A stretch of 64,000 nt of DNA from Mycobacterium sp. 852002-40037_SCH5390672 (GTDB lineage: Bacteria > Actinomycetota > Actinomycetes > Mycobacteriales > Mycobacteriaceae), in NCBI RefSeq assembly GCF_001665875.1, contig NZ_LZTA01000102.1, positions 124,001 to 188,000 on the forward strand, given 5' to 3'. A program made the position numbers and the translations under genes. The notes below the pieces were generated by a model. The model had not been told where the DNA came from. It saw only the letters and a program-made list of their open reading frames with translations, and did not search any database. Every line of letters begins with the position of its first letter. Position 1 is the stretch's first letter. Below are positions 53,970 through 62,162 of this stretch, one piece after another.

Positions 53970-55151
53970 GTGCCGGGCGCTGGAATGAACTTTGAGCTGA
54001 CCGATGACCAGGAACTGATCCGACGGTCAGTCGCCGAGCTGGCACGGAAATTCGACGACCAGTACTGGATGGAAAAAGACCAGGCGCACGAATTCCCGAC
54101 CGAGTTCTACCGCGCCATCGCCGATGGCGGCTGGTTGGGAATGACCATCCCAACTCAGTACGGCGGCCATGGCCTGGGAATCACCGAAGCGACGATCCTG
54201 TTGGAGGAGGTCGCCAAATCCGGCGGCGCCATGAACGCCGCCAGCTCGATTCACCTGTCCATCTTCGGCATGCAGCCGGTCGTGGTGCACGGCTCCGATG
54301 AGCTCAAGGCACGTACGTTGCCCGCCGTCGCGACCGGCGAGGTACACGTCTGCTTTGGCGTCACCGAACCCGGTGCCGGACTTGACACTTCACGCATCAC
54401 CACGTTCGCCAAGCGCGACGGCGATCGCTACATCGTCAACGGTCGCAAGGTCTGGATCTCCAAGGCGCTGGAATCCGACAAGATCCTGTTACTCACCCGG
54501 ACCCAAAGCTACGAGGAAGTCACCAAGAAGACCGACGGGATGACGTTGTTCCTCACCGATCTCGATCGCAGCCGCATCGACATCCGTCCTATCCGCAAGA
54601 TGGGCCGCAACGCGGTCAGTTCCAACGAATTGTTCATCGACAACCTCGAGGTGCCGATCGAGGACCGAATCGGCGAAGAGGGCAAGGGTTTTCAGTACAT
54701 TCTCGACGGCCTCAACCCGGAGCGGATGCTGATCGCGGCCGAGGCTCTGGGCATCGGCCGGGTGGCGCTGGAAAAGGCGGTGAAATACGGCAACGAGCGC
54801 GAGGTCTTCGGCCGGCCCATCGGCATGAACCAGGGATTGCAGTTTCCGCTCGCCGATTCACTGGCCCGGCTCGATGCCGCCGAACTCATGCTGCGCAAGG
54901 CCACCTGGCTCTATGACAACGGCAAACCCTGTGGGCGCGAAGCCAATACCGCAAAGTATCTCTGCGCCGACGCCGGCTTCACCGCCGCGGACCGGGCGCT
55001 GCAAACCCACGGCGGCATGGGTTACGCCGAGGAATACCACATCACGCGCTACTTCCGTGAGGCTCGGTTGATGAAAATCGCGCCGGTCAGCCAGGAGATG
55101 ATTTTGAACTTCCTGGGAGCCAACGTCCTGAAGTTGCCGAGAAGCTACTGA
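53970..55151 (+). CDS. Acyl-CoA dehydrogenase (complete, homomeric type)
   Basis: A 393-residue acyl-CoA dehydrogenase with all standard blocks: FGVTEPGAGLDTSRITT, VNGRKVWISKALESD, REVFGRPIGMNQGLQFPLAD and THGGMGYAEEYHITRYFREAR. It has its own GGxGxxxE base, unlike the paired long subunits elsewhere in the window, so it can work alone as a homotetramer. The GTG at 53970 has AAGGAGA upstream. It lies 112 bases after the amidohydrolase gene; no palindrome was seen in that gap, so co-transcription is likely. Confidence 0.9.
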   Translation: MPGAGMNFELTDDQELIRRSVAELARKFDDQYWMEKDQAHEFPTEFYRAIADGGWLGMTIPTQYGGHGLGITEATILLEEVAKSGGAMNAASSIHLSIFGMQPVVVHGSDELKARTLPAVATGEVHVCFGVTEPGAGLDTSRITTFAKRDGDRYIVNGRKVWISKALESDKILLLTRTQSYEEVTKKTDGMTLFLTDLDRSRIDIRPIRKMGRNAVSSNELFIDNLEVPIEDRIGEEGKGFQYILDGLNPERMLIAAEALGIGRVALEKAVKYGNEREVFGRPIGMNQGLQFPLADSLARLDAAELMLRKATWLYDNGKPCGREANTAKYLCADAGFTAADRALQTHGGMGYAEEYHITRYFREARLMKIAPVSQEMILNFLGANVLKLPRSY

Positions 55152-55163
55152 TGGCCACTGCCG

Positions 55164-56036
55164 GTGGACGGCGGCATGGAATGTGACGCCCCTGCGACGC
55201 CGATGACCACAGCCGAAGACCCCACGCTACTGTCGGATGACCGCGACGGGGTGCGCACCCTCACTCTCAACCGACCGCGCCGCAAGAATGCGATCAACCC
55301 CGAACTGTGGGTTGCCCTGCGCGACGCGCTGGACGCGGCCGGACACGATCCCGGCGTGCGCGCACTGGTGATCACCGGCGCCGGGGGCAGCTTCTGCTCG
55401 GGCGCAGACATCTCGGCTCCGGAGGACATTCATCCGAAGTACAAGTTGCAGCGGTTGACCGACGTGGCGCTGGCGTTGCACGAGCTTTCGGTTCCGACGA
55501 TCGCCATGGTGACCGGCGTGGCCGTCGGGGCGGGCTGGAACCTCGCGTTGGGCTGTGATTTGGTGGTGGCGACCCCGGAATCGACCTTCTGCCAGATCTT
55601 TTCGAAGCGTGGCCTGTCGATCGATCTCGGCGGCTCGTGGCTGTTGCCCAAAATCGTTGGTTTGCAACAGGCCAAGCGGCTCGCGCTGCTCGCGGACACG
55701 ATTGACGCCGAGGAGGCGTGTGCCCTCAACCTGGTGACATGGGTGGTGTCGGCCGCGGAGATCGACGTCTTCGTCCAGGATCTCGCCAACCGGCTGGCGG
55801 CCGGTCCGCCGATCGCGCTGGCGCATACCAAGGCGTTACTGAACGAGGGCGCCGACCATACCCTGCGTGACGCGCTGGCCAGCGAGGCCCGCGCACAGGG
55901 CGTCAACTTTGCCACCGCAGACACGGCGGCGGCCTATGCCGCTTTCGCGCAGCGCCGGGAGCCGTCGTTTACTGGTCGGTGGGCTCTATCGAAATCTGGC
56001 GTCGACCCAAATTCGGGCGAGAAGCAATCGGAGTAG
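55164..56036 (+). CDS. Enoyl-CoA hydratase/isomerase family protein lacking both canonical glutamates
   Basis: A crotonase of up to 290 residues. The oxyanion-hole regions are GAGGSFCSGADIS and VTGVAVGAGWNLALGCD. At the positions of the two hydratase glutamates it has F146 and R172 (in IFSKRGLSIDLGGSW and QAKRLALLAD), and an aspartate (D154) appears in GLSIDLGG. It is therefore unlikely to be a plain hydratase; isomerase or hydrolase activity is possible. The start may be GTG 55164, ATG 55176 or ATG 55203. It lies between the dehydrogenase and thiolase genes. Confidence 0.86.
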   Translation: MDGGMECDAPATPMTTAEDPTLLSDDRDGVRTLTLNRPRRKNAINPELWVALRDALDAAGHDPGVRALVITGAGGSFCSGADISAPEDIHPKYKLQRLTDVALALHELSVPTIAMVTGVAVGAGWNLALGCDLVVATPESTFCQIFSKRGLSIDLGGSWLLPKIVGLQQAKRLALLADTIDAEEACALNLVTWVVSAAEIDVFVQDLANRLAAGPPIALAHTKALLNEGADHTLRDALASEARAQGVNFATADTAAAYAAFAQRREPSFTGRWALSKSGVDPNSGEKQSE

Positions 56037-56040
56037 AGAT

Positions 56041-57195
56041 ATGCGTGAAACAGTCATCGTCGAGGCCGTGCGTACACCGGTGGGGAAGCGCAACGGCGCC
56101 CTGTCCGGCATGCATGCCGCCGACCTCTCCGCGGTCGTCCTGACCGAACTCGTCGAACGCACCGGCATCGGTCCCGAGATCGTCGACGACGTGATCTGGG
56201 GTTGCGTCTCCCAGGTGGGCGACCAGTCCAGCAACATCGGCCGCTACGCGGTGCTGGCCGCCGGTTGGCCCGAGACCATTCCGGGGACCACCGTCAACCG
56301 CGCCTGCGGGTCCAGCCAGCAGGCACTGGACTTCGCCGTACAGGCGGTGATGTCAGGTCAGCAGGATGTCGTGGTGGCCGGCGGAGTCGAGGTGATGAGC
56401 CGCGTTCCGCTCGGTTCGGCCCGGGCAACCGGCATGCCGTACGGCCCGAAAGTCCTTGCCCGCTATGACGACTTCTCGTTCAACCAGGGTCTCTCGGCGG
56501 AAATGATCGCCAAGAAGTGGGGATTCTCCCGCACCCGGCTCGACGAATTCTCGGTGGAGTCCCACGAGCGGGCCGCCGCGGCTCAGGACGTCGGCGCATT
56601 CACCGAGCAGATCGTGCCGGTGTTCGTCGACGGCGCCGACAACAATGTCGTCACCGCCGATGAGGGCGTGCGGCGCGGCAGCAGCGTGGAGAAGCTCGGC
56701 ACGCTCAAGCCCGCCTTCGCCGAGGACGGCGTGATCCACGCGGGCAATTCCTCACAGATCTCCGACGGTGCCGCCGCTCTGCTGGTGACCACCGCCGAGA
56801 TGGCCGTCGAACTCGGCTTGACCCCGATCGTGCGGTACCTGGCGGGTGCGGTGACCGGGGCCGATCCGGTGCTGATGCTCACCGGCCCCATCCCCGCGAC
56901 CGAGAAGGTGCTGCGCAAGGCCGGCGTCTCGCTGTCCGAGGTGGGTGTCTTCGAGGTCAACGAAGCCTTCGCGCCGGTGCCGCTGGCGTGGCTGGCGGAA
57001 ACCGGTGCGGCCCCGGCCCGGATGAACCCACTGGGCGGCGCCATCGCGCTGGGACACCCCCTGGGCGCATCCGGGGCGGTGCTGATGACCCGCATGGCGC
57101 ACCACATGCGCGACAACGGGATTCGTTACGGGCTGCAGACCATGTGTGAGGGTGGCGGTACCGCCAACGCCACGCTGGTCGAGCTGGTGAGCTGA
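56041..57195 (+). CDS. Thiolase (acetyl-CoA acetyltransferase family)
   Basis: A 384-residue thiolase with a complete active site: nucleophile C89 in NRACGSSQQA, H339 in ALGHPLGASG and C369 in QTMCEGGGTANA. It cleaves a 3-oxoacyl-CoA, releasing acetyl- or propionyl-CoA, the closing step of a beta-oxidation round started by the acyl-CoA dehydrogenase and crotonase genes just upstream. GGAGTAGAG precedes the ATG 4 bases after the crotonase stop. Another thiolase gene under the same type of operator (6769) has been destroyed, so this one may cover the step. Confidence 0.92.
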   Translation: MRETVIVEAVRTPVGKRNGALSGMHAADLSAVVLTELVERTGIGPEIVDDVIWGCVSQVGDQSSNIGRYAVLAAGWPETIPGTTVNRACGSSQQALDFAVQAVMSGQQDVVVAGGVEVMSRVPLGSARATGMPYGPKVLARYDDFSFNQGLSAEMIAKKWGFSRTRLDEFSVESHERAAAAQDVGAFTEQIVPVFVDGADNNVVTADEGVRRGSSVEKLGTLKPAFAEDGVIHAGNSSQISDGAAALLVTTAEMAVELGLTPIVRYLAGAVTGADPVLMLTGPIPATEKVLRKAGVSLSEVGVFEVNEAFAPVPLAWLAETGAAPARMNPLGGAIALGHPLGASGAVLMTRMAHHMRDNGIRYGLQTMCEGGGTANATLVELVS

Positions 57196-57249
57196 CGCCG
57201 CCCGGCGCGCAGCAAAACAGGCACCACGTGACCCTTGTCACAGCGGCCA

Positions 57250-57281
57250 AACTAACCTACTGTGTGTTCACTAGGTTGGTT
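57250..57281. promoter_or_regulatory. Long inverted repeat upstream of TetR gene
   Basis: Arms AACTAACCTA (57250-57259) and TAGGTTGGTT (57272-57281) form a 10-bp inverted repeat with one mismatch and a 12-base spacer, 35 bases before the TetR start at 57317. The CTAGGTTGGTTT core resembles operators of actinobacterial TetR repressors. It is probably the autoregulatory site of that TetR and is unrelated to the GAGAAT motif. Confidence 0.65.
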
Positions 57282-57316
57282 TCTGGGTTCGCTACACGTG
57301 GTTAGAGAGGCTTCCA

Positions 57317-57931
57317 TTGCCCGTCGTGCGGCGATACGACACGCTTCTCGCCAAAGGCGAGGACCGCAAACAGCGGATCCTCGACGTCGCGCAACGCCTG
57401 CTCACCCGCAACGGCTGGCGCAGCACCACACTTGCGCAGATCGCCGGCGAGGCCGGGGTCACCCCCGCGGGCCTGCTGCATCACTTCGAGTCGAAGGAGC
57501 AGTTGCTGCACGCCGTGCTGGATGCCCGCGACCTGGATGACGACACCCACGCCGACCGCACCGGCGACCTGTTCGACCAGATCACCGCGGTCGCCGACCG
57601 CTTTCGCCGGGCCCCCGAACTGGTGGGCACGTTCACCGTACTGCTGGTCGAGAACATCCTTCCCGAAGCTCCTCTGCACGACCGCATGCTGGCCAGACAC
57701 CGCGCCGCCACCGACATCGTCGCCGACCTCATCCGTCGCGGCCAGGCCGATGGCCGGTATCGCGAAGACCTAGACCCCGCCGTCAAGGCGGTAGAAATCC
57801 TCGCCTTCGTCCACGGAATGGAAACCACATGGTTACTCGATCCCTCGATACCGCTGCCCGAGGTGTTCAAGCAGTACGCCGAGACACTGGCGCGGGACTT
57901 CGCGCCCCCGAAGAAGCTCGAGACGGTATGA
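57317..57931 (+). CDS. TetR-family regulator
   Basis: A 204-residue TetR protein. The helix-turn-helix is RKQRILDVAQRLLTRNGW to TPAGLLHHFESKEQLLHAVL, a standard arrangement. The start is TTG 57317 after AGAGAGG, with GTG 57323 as an alternative. It follows the thiolase gene but has its own palindrome upstream, and it overlaps the next gene by ATGA. It probably controls itself and the following unknown gene, and possibly the P450 beyond, in answer to a separate signal. Confidence 0.89.
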   Translation: MPVVRRYDTLLAKGEDRKQRILDVAQRLLTRNGWRSTTLAQIAGEAGVTPAGLLHHFESKEQLLHAVLDARDLDDDTHADRTGDLFDQITAVADRFRRAPELVGTFTVLLVENILPEAPLHDRMLARHRAATDIVADLIRRGQADGRYREDLDPAVKAVEILAFVHGMETTWLLDPSIPLPEVFKQYAETLARDFAPPKKLETV

Positions 57932-58443
57932 GGTACCGGCTCGACGTCGTCGCCTCGACCGTCGTCGACGTGGTGAGGTTCGCCGGCGGCTGGCTCTTCG
58001 ACCGATCGATGGCGGGATGGGACGTCACCGTGCTCTTGATGGATCTAGCCGACCACCCGGATGACCGGCCGCTGCAGATCATCGGGGCCCAGGTGCTCGA
58101 CCTCGAAGAGGCTCTGGCGTCGGTGCAATCGCGGCCCCGCCCGCAGGCCCTGGCGGCGGCGGCGGACCTGTTCGGTTGCGACTCGCGGGTGCGCCAAGGC
58201 GTGCTGCAGGCCCTCGATCACGGCGTCACCGAGGTCACGCTGTGGGGCGAAAACTGGCCGTCCGAGCTCGATGACAGCGTCGGCCTGGTGCAGCACCGGC
58301 TGAGCATGGCCGCGCAAACGTTCAAAGCCCAGGCCCTCACGGCCGCGGCTGCACCGCACGCCGCGATCGGTGGCGTCGAGACGTTCCGCAGTGGGCTCCT
58401 GGCGTGGCCATCGGTTGCCGCTGATCTGGTCCCCGCCAGCTAG
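57928..58443 (+). CDS. Protein of unknown function coupled to TetR gene
   Basis: A 171-residue protein I do not recognise. It begins MRYRLDVVASTVVDVVRFAGG and has WDVTVLLMDLADHPDDRPLQIIG, an alpha/beta-looking middle and an alanine-rich C-terminus. No signal peptide, membrane span or cofactor motif is seen. The ATGA overlap with the TetR gene shows the two are translated together, so it may be a modulator of the regulator or act on the same ligand. Confidence 0.65.
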   Translation: MRYRLDVVASTVVDVVRFAGGWLFDRSMAGWDVTVLLMDLADHPDDRPLQIIGAQVLDLEEALASVQSRPRPQALAAAADLFGCDSRVRQGVLQALDHGVTEVTLWGENWPSELDDSVGLVQHRLSMAAQTFKAQALTAAAAPHAAIGGVETFRSGLLAWPSVAADLVPAS

Positions 58444-58552
58444 CCGCCGCGACAGCGATAGCGGTCCGGACGATTTGTCGCTCGCTGCTGCGTCCGGGCG
58501 GGCCCCGTCGTTGACGACCGCCACGGCGTGTGAAAATGTAATACTCATCTGC

Positions 58553-58567
58553 GAGAGGCACGTTCTC
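58553..58567. promoter_or_regulatory. Degenerate GAGAAT-type operator (copy 6)
   Basis: GAGAGG-CAC-GTTCTC matches 9 of the 12 fixed positions of GAGAATnnnATTCTC and lies 26 bases before the P450 start. The gap 58444-58593 contains nothing else notable. Position supports a role; the mismatches make it a weaker site or a chance match. Confidence 0.45.
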
Positions 58568-58593
58568 ACTAGCCGAGATTCAAGGAGCAGGAG

Positions 58594-59868
58594 ATGTCGA
58601 ACGAATTCTCCGAGTTGGACTTCTTCCGCGGCAGCGAGCTCATCGAGGACCCCTATCCCTATTACGAGGCGCTGCGTCAGCAATGCCCCGTCACCCGGGA
58701 AAGCCACCACGACGTCACGATGATCACCGGTTGGGACGAGGCGTGCGCGGTGCTCAACGACGCCGAGACGTGGTCCTCGTGCATCTCGGTGACCGGCCCG
58801 TTCCCCGGCTTTCCGGTCCCGATCGAAGGTGACGACATCACCGAGCTGATCGAGCAGCACCGCGACGAGCTGCCCTTCAGCGATCAGCTGCCCACGCTCG
58901 ATCCGCCGACCCACACCAACCACCGCTCGCTGTTGATGCGGCTGATCACCCCTAAGCGCCTCAAGGAGAACGAGGACGCCATGTGGGCGCTCGCCGACCA
59001 AGCGCTCGACGACTTCCTGGCGCCCGGCCACGGCGAATGGATCAAGGGCTTCGCCGGCCCGTTCACCCTGCTGGTGATCGCCGACCTGCTGGGGGTGCCC
59101 ATGGAGGATCGCGACAAGTTCGTCAACGGCATCCGCGAGCATTCGGGTGGTGGCGTCGGGGGCACCGGCAAGGAATCGTTGGCGCACAGCCCCCTGGAAT
59201 TCCTCTACGGTCTGTTCTCCGATTACATCGCCGACCGCCGCAGCGAGCCGCGCGATGACGTGTTGACCGGCCTGGCGACCGCCACGTACCCCGACGGTTC
59301 GGTCCCGGACGTCGAGGACGTGGCCCGCGTCGCGGCCAACGTCTTCTCGGCGGGACAGGAAACCACCGTCCGTCTGCTGGGCGCGGCCCTGCAGACGCTG
59401 GGGGAGCGCCCCGACATTCAGGCGCAGTTGCGCAAGGACCGCAGCCTCCTTCCGAACTTCATCGAAGAGTCGCTTCGCCACGAGAGCCCCGTCAAGGGCG
59501 ATTTCCGGATGAACCGGCGGCCGGTCAACGTCGGCGGCGTCGACCTGCCGGCCGGCACCACCGTGATGATCGTGCAGGCCGCGGCCAACCGTGATCCGCG
59601 CCGGTTCGAAGAACCCGCCACCTTCGATCCGGCCCGCAAGAACGCCCGCCAGCACATCTCGTTCGGGCGCGGTATCCACAGCTGTCCGGGCGCGCCGCTG
59701 GCGCGGGCCGAAACCAGGGTGGCGATCGAACGGTTGCTGGACCGCACGACGGACATCAGGATCAACGAGGACGTTCATGGGCCGGCGAATGACCGCCACT
59801 ACCAATATGTTCCGACGTACATCCTGCGTGGCCTGACCGAATTGCACCTGGAGTTCACGCTGGCATGA
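58594..59868 (+). CDS. Cytochrome P450
   Basis: A 424-residue soluble P450. The I-helix is NVFSAGQETTVRLL, the ExxR is EESLR and the heme loop FGRGIHSCPGAPLAR has ligand C364. AAGGAGCAGGAG precedes the ATG. The ferredoxin gene overlaps its stop by ATGA, so the two proteins are made together. A weak GAGAAT-type site just upstream suggests it belongs with the Rieske and beta-oxidation genes. It likely hydroxylates the pathway substrate or a side-product. No CYP family number is assigned. Confidence 0.93.
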   Translation: MSNEFSELDFFRGSELIEDPYPYYEALRQQCPVTRESHHDVTMITGWDEACAVLNDAETWSSCISVTGPFPGFPVPIEGDDITELIEQHRDELPFSDQLPTLDPPTHTNHRSLLMRLITPKRLKENEDAMWALADQALDDFLAPGHGEWIKGFAGPFTLLVIADLLGVPMEDRDKFVNGIREHSGGGVGGTGKESLAHSPLEFLYGLFSDYIADRRSEPRDDVLTGLATATYPDGSVPDVEDVARVAANVFSAGQETTVRLLGAALQTLGERPDIQAQLRKDRSLLPNFIEESLRHESPVKGDFRMNRRPVNVGGVDLPAGTTVMIVQAAANRDPRRFEEPATFDPARKNARQHISFGRGIHSCPGAPLARAETRVAIERLLDRTTDIRINEDVHGPANDRHYQYVPTYILRGLTELHLEFTLA

Positions 59869-60053
59869 AGGTTTGGGTAGACGACCAGCGGTGTCGCGGT
59901 CACGGCATGTGCCTCACGCTGTGCCCCGACGTTTTCAGTCTGACGGACGACGGGTACGCCGAGGCGATAGATTCCGATGTCCCGACGGAATTGGAGTCCG
60001 CAGCCCAGGAGGCAATCCAATGCTGTCCCGAGCAGGCGATCAGTGAGAAATAA
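59865..60053 (+). CDS. Small Fe-S ferredoxin, CxxHxxC type
   Basis: A 62-residue ferredoxin: C10-RGH-GM-C16 with histidine in the variable ligand position, C20 shortly after, and C54 in CCPEQAI. PDVFSLTDDGYA is the family signature. The CxxHxxC pattern is a known mycobacterial variant that supports 3Fe-4S or atypical 4Fe-4S clusters. It is the dedicated redox partner of the P450 whose gene it overlaps. A reductase gene is not in the window. Confidence 0.92.
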   Translation: MKVWVDDQRCRGHGMCLTLCPDVFSLTDDGYAEAIDSDVPTELESAAQEAIQCCPEQAISEK

Positions 60054-60083
60054 CCAAATACACGGGCGAGTAGGGAGATTCGA

Positions 60084-60368
60084 GTGGCAAAAGGCTATGT
60101 CATCCTGACCGAGGCCATCAAAGACCCGGAGGGCATGAAGGCATACGCCCAGGCCGCCGGGTCAGCCATGAGCGGTGCCACCGTTCTTGCGGTCGACACC
60201 GCGCCCAAGGTCATCGAGGGCGACTGGCACGGCGACCAGACCGTCGTGCTGGAATTCGAGTCGGTGGATGCGGCTCGGGCGTGGTACGAGTCCGAGGGCT
60301 ACCAGAAGGCGGCGAAACTGCGGCAGGCGGCGGCCGACTGTAACGCCGTCATCCTCGCCGGATTCTGA
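60084..60368 (+). CDS. DUF1330 family protein
   Basis: A 94-residue protein with the DUF1330 pattern: KGYVILTEAIKDPEGMKAY, VIEGDWHGDQTVVLEFES and ARAWYESEGYQ. These are dimeric alpha+beta barrel proteins of unknown role, often beside catabolic genes. The GTG start has GGGAGA upstream. It follows the ferredoxin gene by 30 bases and ends 3 bases before a convergent ferredoxin gene, so it closes the plus-strand operon. Confidence 0.87.
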   Translation: MAKGYVILTEAIKDPEGMKAYAQAAGSAMSGATVLAVDTAPKVIEGDWHGDQTVVLEFESVDAARAWYESEGYQKAAKLRQAAADCNAVILAGF

Positions 60369-60371
60369 TCG

Positions 60372-60572
60372 CTACTCTCCGACGATGGAGATTGCCTGGC
60401 GGGGGCATTGACGGACGGCCTCGCGCACGTCCGCCTCGTTCTCCGGGGTGACTTCTTCCTGGTGGACGGTCAGCATGTCATCGTCGCCGAGCTCGAAGAT
60501 GTCTGGGTTGATGCCCATGCAGACGCCGTTGCTCTCGCAGAGTCCCCAATCGACTTCGATCTTCTTCGTCAC
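60372..60572 (-). CDS. Small Fe-S ferredoxin, CxxNxxC type
   Basis: A 66-residue ferredoxin with C12-ESN-GV-C18 and C56 in QCPRQAI; asparagine is in the variable ligand position. NPDIFELGDDD is the family block. GTG 60572, with AAGGGGG upstream, is chosen because the frame continues as nonsense beyond it. It lies 11 bases after the P450 gene at 60584-61789 and is its likely electron donor. It is the third P450-ferredoxin pair in the window, each with a different residue at the variable ligand site. Confidence 0.92.
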   Translation of the reverse strand: MTKKIEVDWGLCESNGVCMGINPDIFELGDDDMLTVHQEEVTPENEADVREAVRQCPRQAISIVGE

Positions 60573-60583
60573 CGTGGACCCCC

Positions 60584-61789
60584 TTATCGAAGCACCTTGA
60601 CGGGCACGTTCTTCCAGCCCGCGACGTTTTGCATGTTCACCCGTTTGCACCCCGCCATGTCGACCTCGTAGCGCGGCATGAAGTCGAGCAGCATTTCCAG
60701 CGCGATCCTGCTTTCCAGGCGGGCCAGCGCGGCGCCGAGGCAGCTGTGAATGCCATACCCGAGACCGAGGTGCTGCGCCTCGGTGTGGTCGCGCTCGATG
60801 TCGAATGTGTCGGCGTCGGTGAAGGCTTCCGGGTCCCGGTTCGCTGCGGCGCCGCAGAGAAACACCGGTTTGCCCGCCGGAATCACGCCGCCGCTGACGT
60901 GCGCCTCTTTGAGGGTGTAGCGGACGTTGTATTGCACCGGCCCCTCGTAGCGCAGTAGCTCCTCGACCGCCCCGGGGATCTTGTCGCGATCCTCTTGCAA
61001 CTTCTGCCATTGCTCGGGATGGCGGGCGAAGATCACCGCCGCGTTGCCGAGCAGCTTGGTGACGGTCTCGGCGCCCGCCCCGCCCAAAAGGGTCGCGAAG
61101 CCGGTGATTTCGATGTCGTCGAGCTTGCGTGGTTGGCCGTCCTCGCCAGGGATTTCGGCGGCGATCAACCGGCTGATCATGTCGTCTTGCGGAACTTCGC
61201 GTCGTTGCTGCACCAGGCTGAAGTAGTACATCGCCGTGTCGATGTTGGCCTGGATGCCGGCTTCGCTGACCTCGATCTGCCCCGGTTCGTGGTGCAGACC
61301 GGTGTCGATCCAGTGCCGCACCTGCTGGCGGTATTCCTCCGGCACTCCGGCCATCCGGGTGATGACTTCCACCGGGAACGGGCCGGAGAAGTCCTGCACG
61401 ACGTCGAAGTTGTCCGGATCGGCGGCGCCGAGGTACTTGTCGATCGTTTCGATGACCGTTTCGCGCTGCGATTGGATGGCTCTCGGGGTGAACGCCTTGT
61501 TGAGCAGGCTGCGCATGTGGCGGTGCTCCGGCGGGTCCATGAAAATGATGGACTTCTGCTCGGGAGGGATGCCCTTGCGCACCATCGCCAGGTCACAGCC
61601 GCGCGCCGAGGAATAGGTCTCGAAGTCCTTGAACGCCGCCGCGACGTCTGCGTGGCGGGTCAGAGCGTAGAAATCCTCTTTCTCGTCGTAATACAGCGGT
61701 GCTTCCTCGCGCATCCGTCGATATATCTCGAACGGGTTGTTGAAGTAGTCCTCGGAGAACGGGTCGAAGACGACCTTCGGCTTTGTCAC
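60584..61789 (-). CDS. Cytochrome P450
   Basis: A 401-residue P450. The I-helix is LLGGAGAETVTKLL, the ExxR is EELLR and the heme loop LGYGIHSCLGAALAR has ligand C350; the first residue of the loop is leucine rather than the usual phenylalanine. It starts VVFDPFSEDYFNNPFEIY, a common soluble P450 opening. The ferredoxin gene follows in the same direction. A strong palindrome upstream (61823-61852) implies its own regulator, so it may not belong to the GAGAAT regulon. Confidence 0.92.
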   Translation of the reverse strand: MTKPKVVFDPFSEDYFNNPFEIYRRMREEAPLYYDEKEDFYALTRHADVAAAFKDFETYSSARGCDLAMVRKGIPPEQKSIIFMDPPEHRHMRSLLNKAFTPRAIQSQRETVIETIDKYLGAADPDNFDVVQDFSGPFPVEVITRMAGVPEEYRQQVRHWIDTGLHHEPGQIEVSEAGIQANIDTAMYYFSLVQQRREVPQDDMISRLIAAEIPGEDGQPRKLDDIEITGFATLLGGAGAETVTKLLGNAAVIFARHPEQWQKLQEDRDKIPGAVEELLRYEGPVQYNVRYTLKEAHVSGGVIPAGKPVFLCGAAANRDPEAFTDADTFDIERDHTEAQHLGLGYGIHSCLGAALARLESRIALEMLLDFMPRYEVDMAGCKRVNMQNVAGWKNVPVKVLR

Positions 61790-61822
61790 TACATGCTCCT
61801 CATCGGCGAGGTCGGGCTGAAA

Positions 61823-61852
61823 CCGTTACAGCGGAGTCCTTGACTGTAACGG
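61823..61852. promoter_or_regulatory. Palindrome CCGTTACAG-(12)-CTGTAACGG
   Basis: A perfect 9-bp inverted repeat with a 12-base spacer, 34 bases upstream of the P450 start, followed by further GTAACGGTAA repeats up to 61862. It is a typical place for a repressor of the P450-ferredoxin pair. No regulator gene is intact next to it; the short plus-strand frame at 61869 may be what is left of one. Confidence 0.75.
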
Positions 61853-61868
61853 TAACGGTAATACCTTC

Positions 61869-62162
61869 ATGACGAACCGGAAAGACCAAAACGCTGGCAT
61901 CTCAGACCAAGACCTGGACGTCGTGACCGGCCGCTACCAGACGGCCCACCACGGGGCGGCCCATCCGACCCGCGCCGATGAATCCGGCTTCACCGTGGGT
62001 GGTCCATCAGGACCAGCGCCGCGTCGGCAGCATCGAGCACCGCACCGCCCGTCGCCCCGGCCTGGTCGGCAAGGTCGACGACCAGCCGGACATCCTTCTG
62101 CAGCAACCCTCCCGCCACACCGGCCAGCCGATCCAGCCCGCCGATACCGCCGAGGGCATTGA
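61869..62162 (+). CDS. Short frame, possible gene remnant
   Basis: A 97-codon frame beginning MTNRKDQNAGISDQDLDVV at an ATG just after the palindrome. Only the first about 40 residues look protein-like; the rest is proline- and arginine-rich and lies opposite the dehydrogenase gene at 61990-62805. No family is recognised. Its place, divergent from a P450 across an operator, is where a TetR gene would be expected, so it could be the stump of a lost gene. It may equally be non-coding. Confidence 0.25.
   Translation: MTNRKDQNAGISDQDLDVVTGRYQTAHHGAAHPTRADESGFTVGGPSGPAPRRQHRAPHRPSPRPGRQGRRPAGHPSAATLPPHRPADPARRYRRGH

Noticed and set aside
58045-59847. A 600-codon minus-strand open frame
   Set aside because: It lies opposite the P450 gene with all heme and I-helix motifs and shows no family features. 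Long antisense frames are expected in GC-rich coding DNA.
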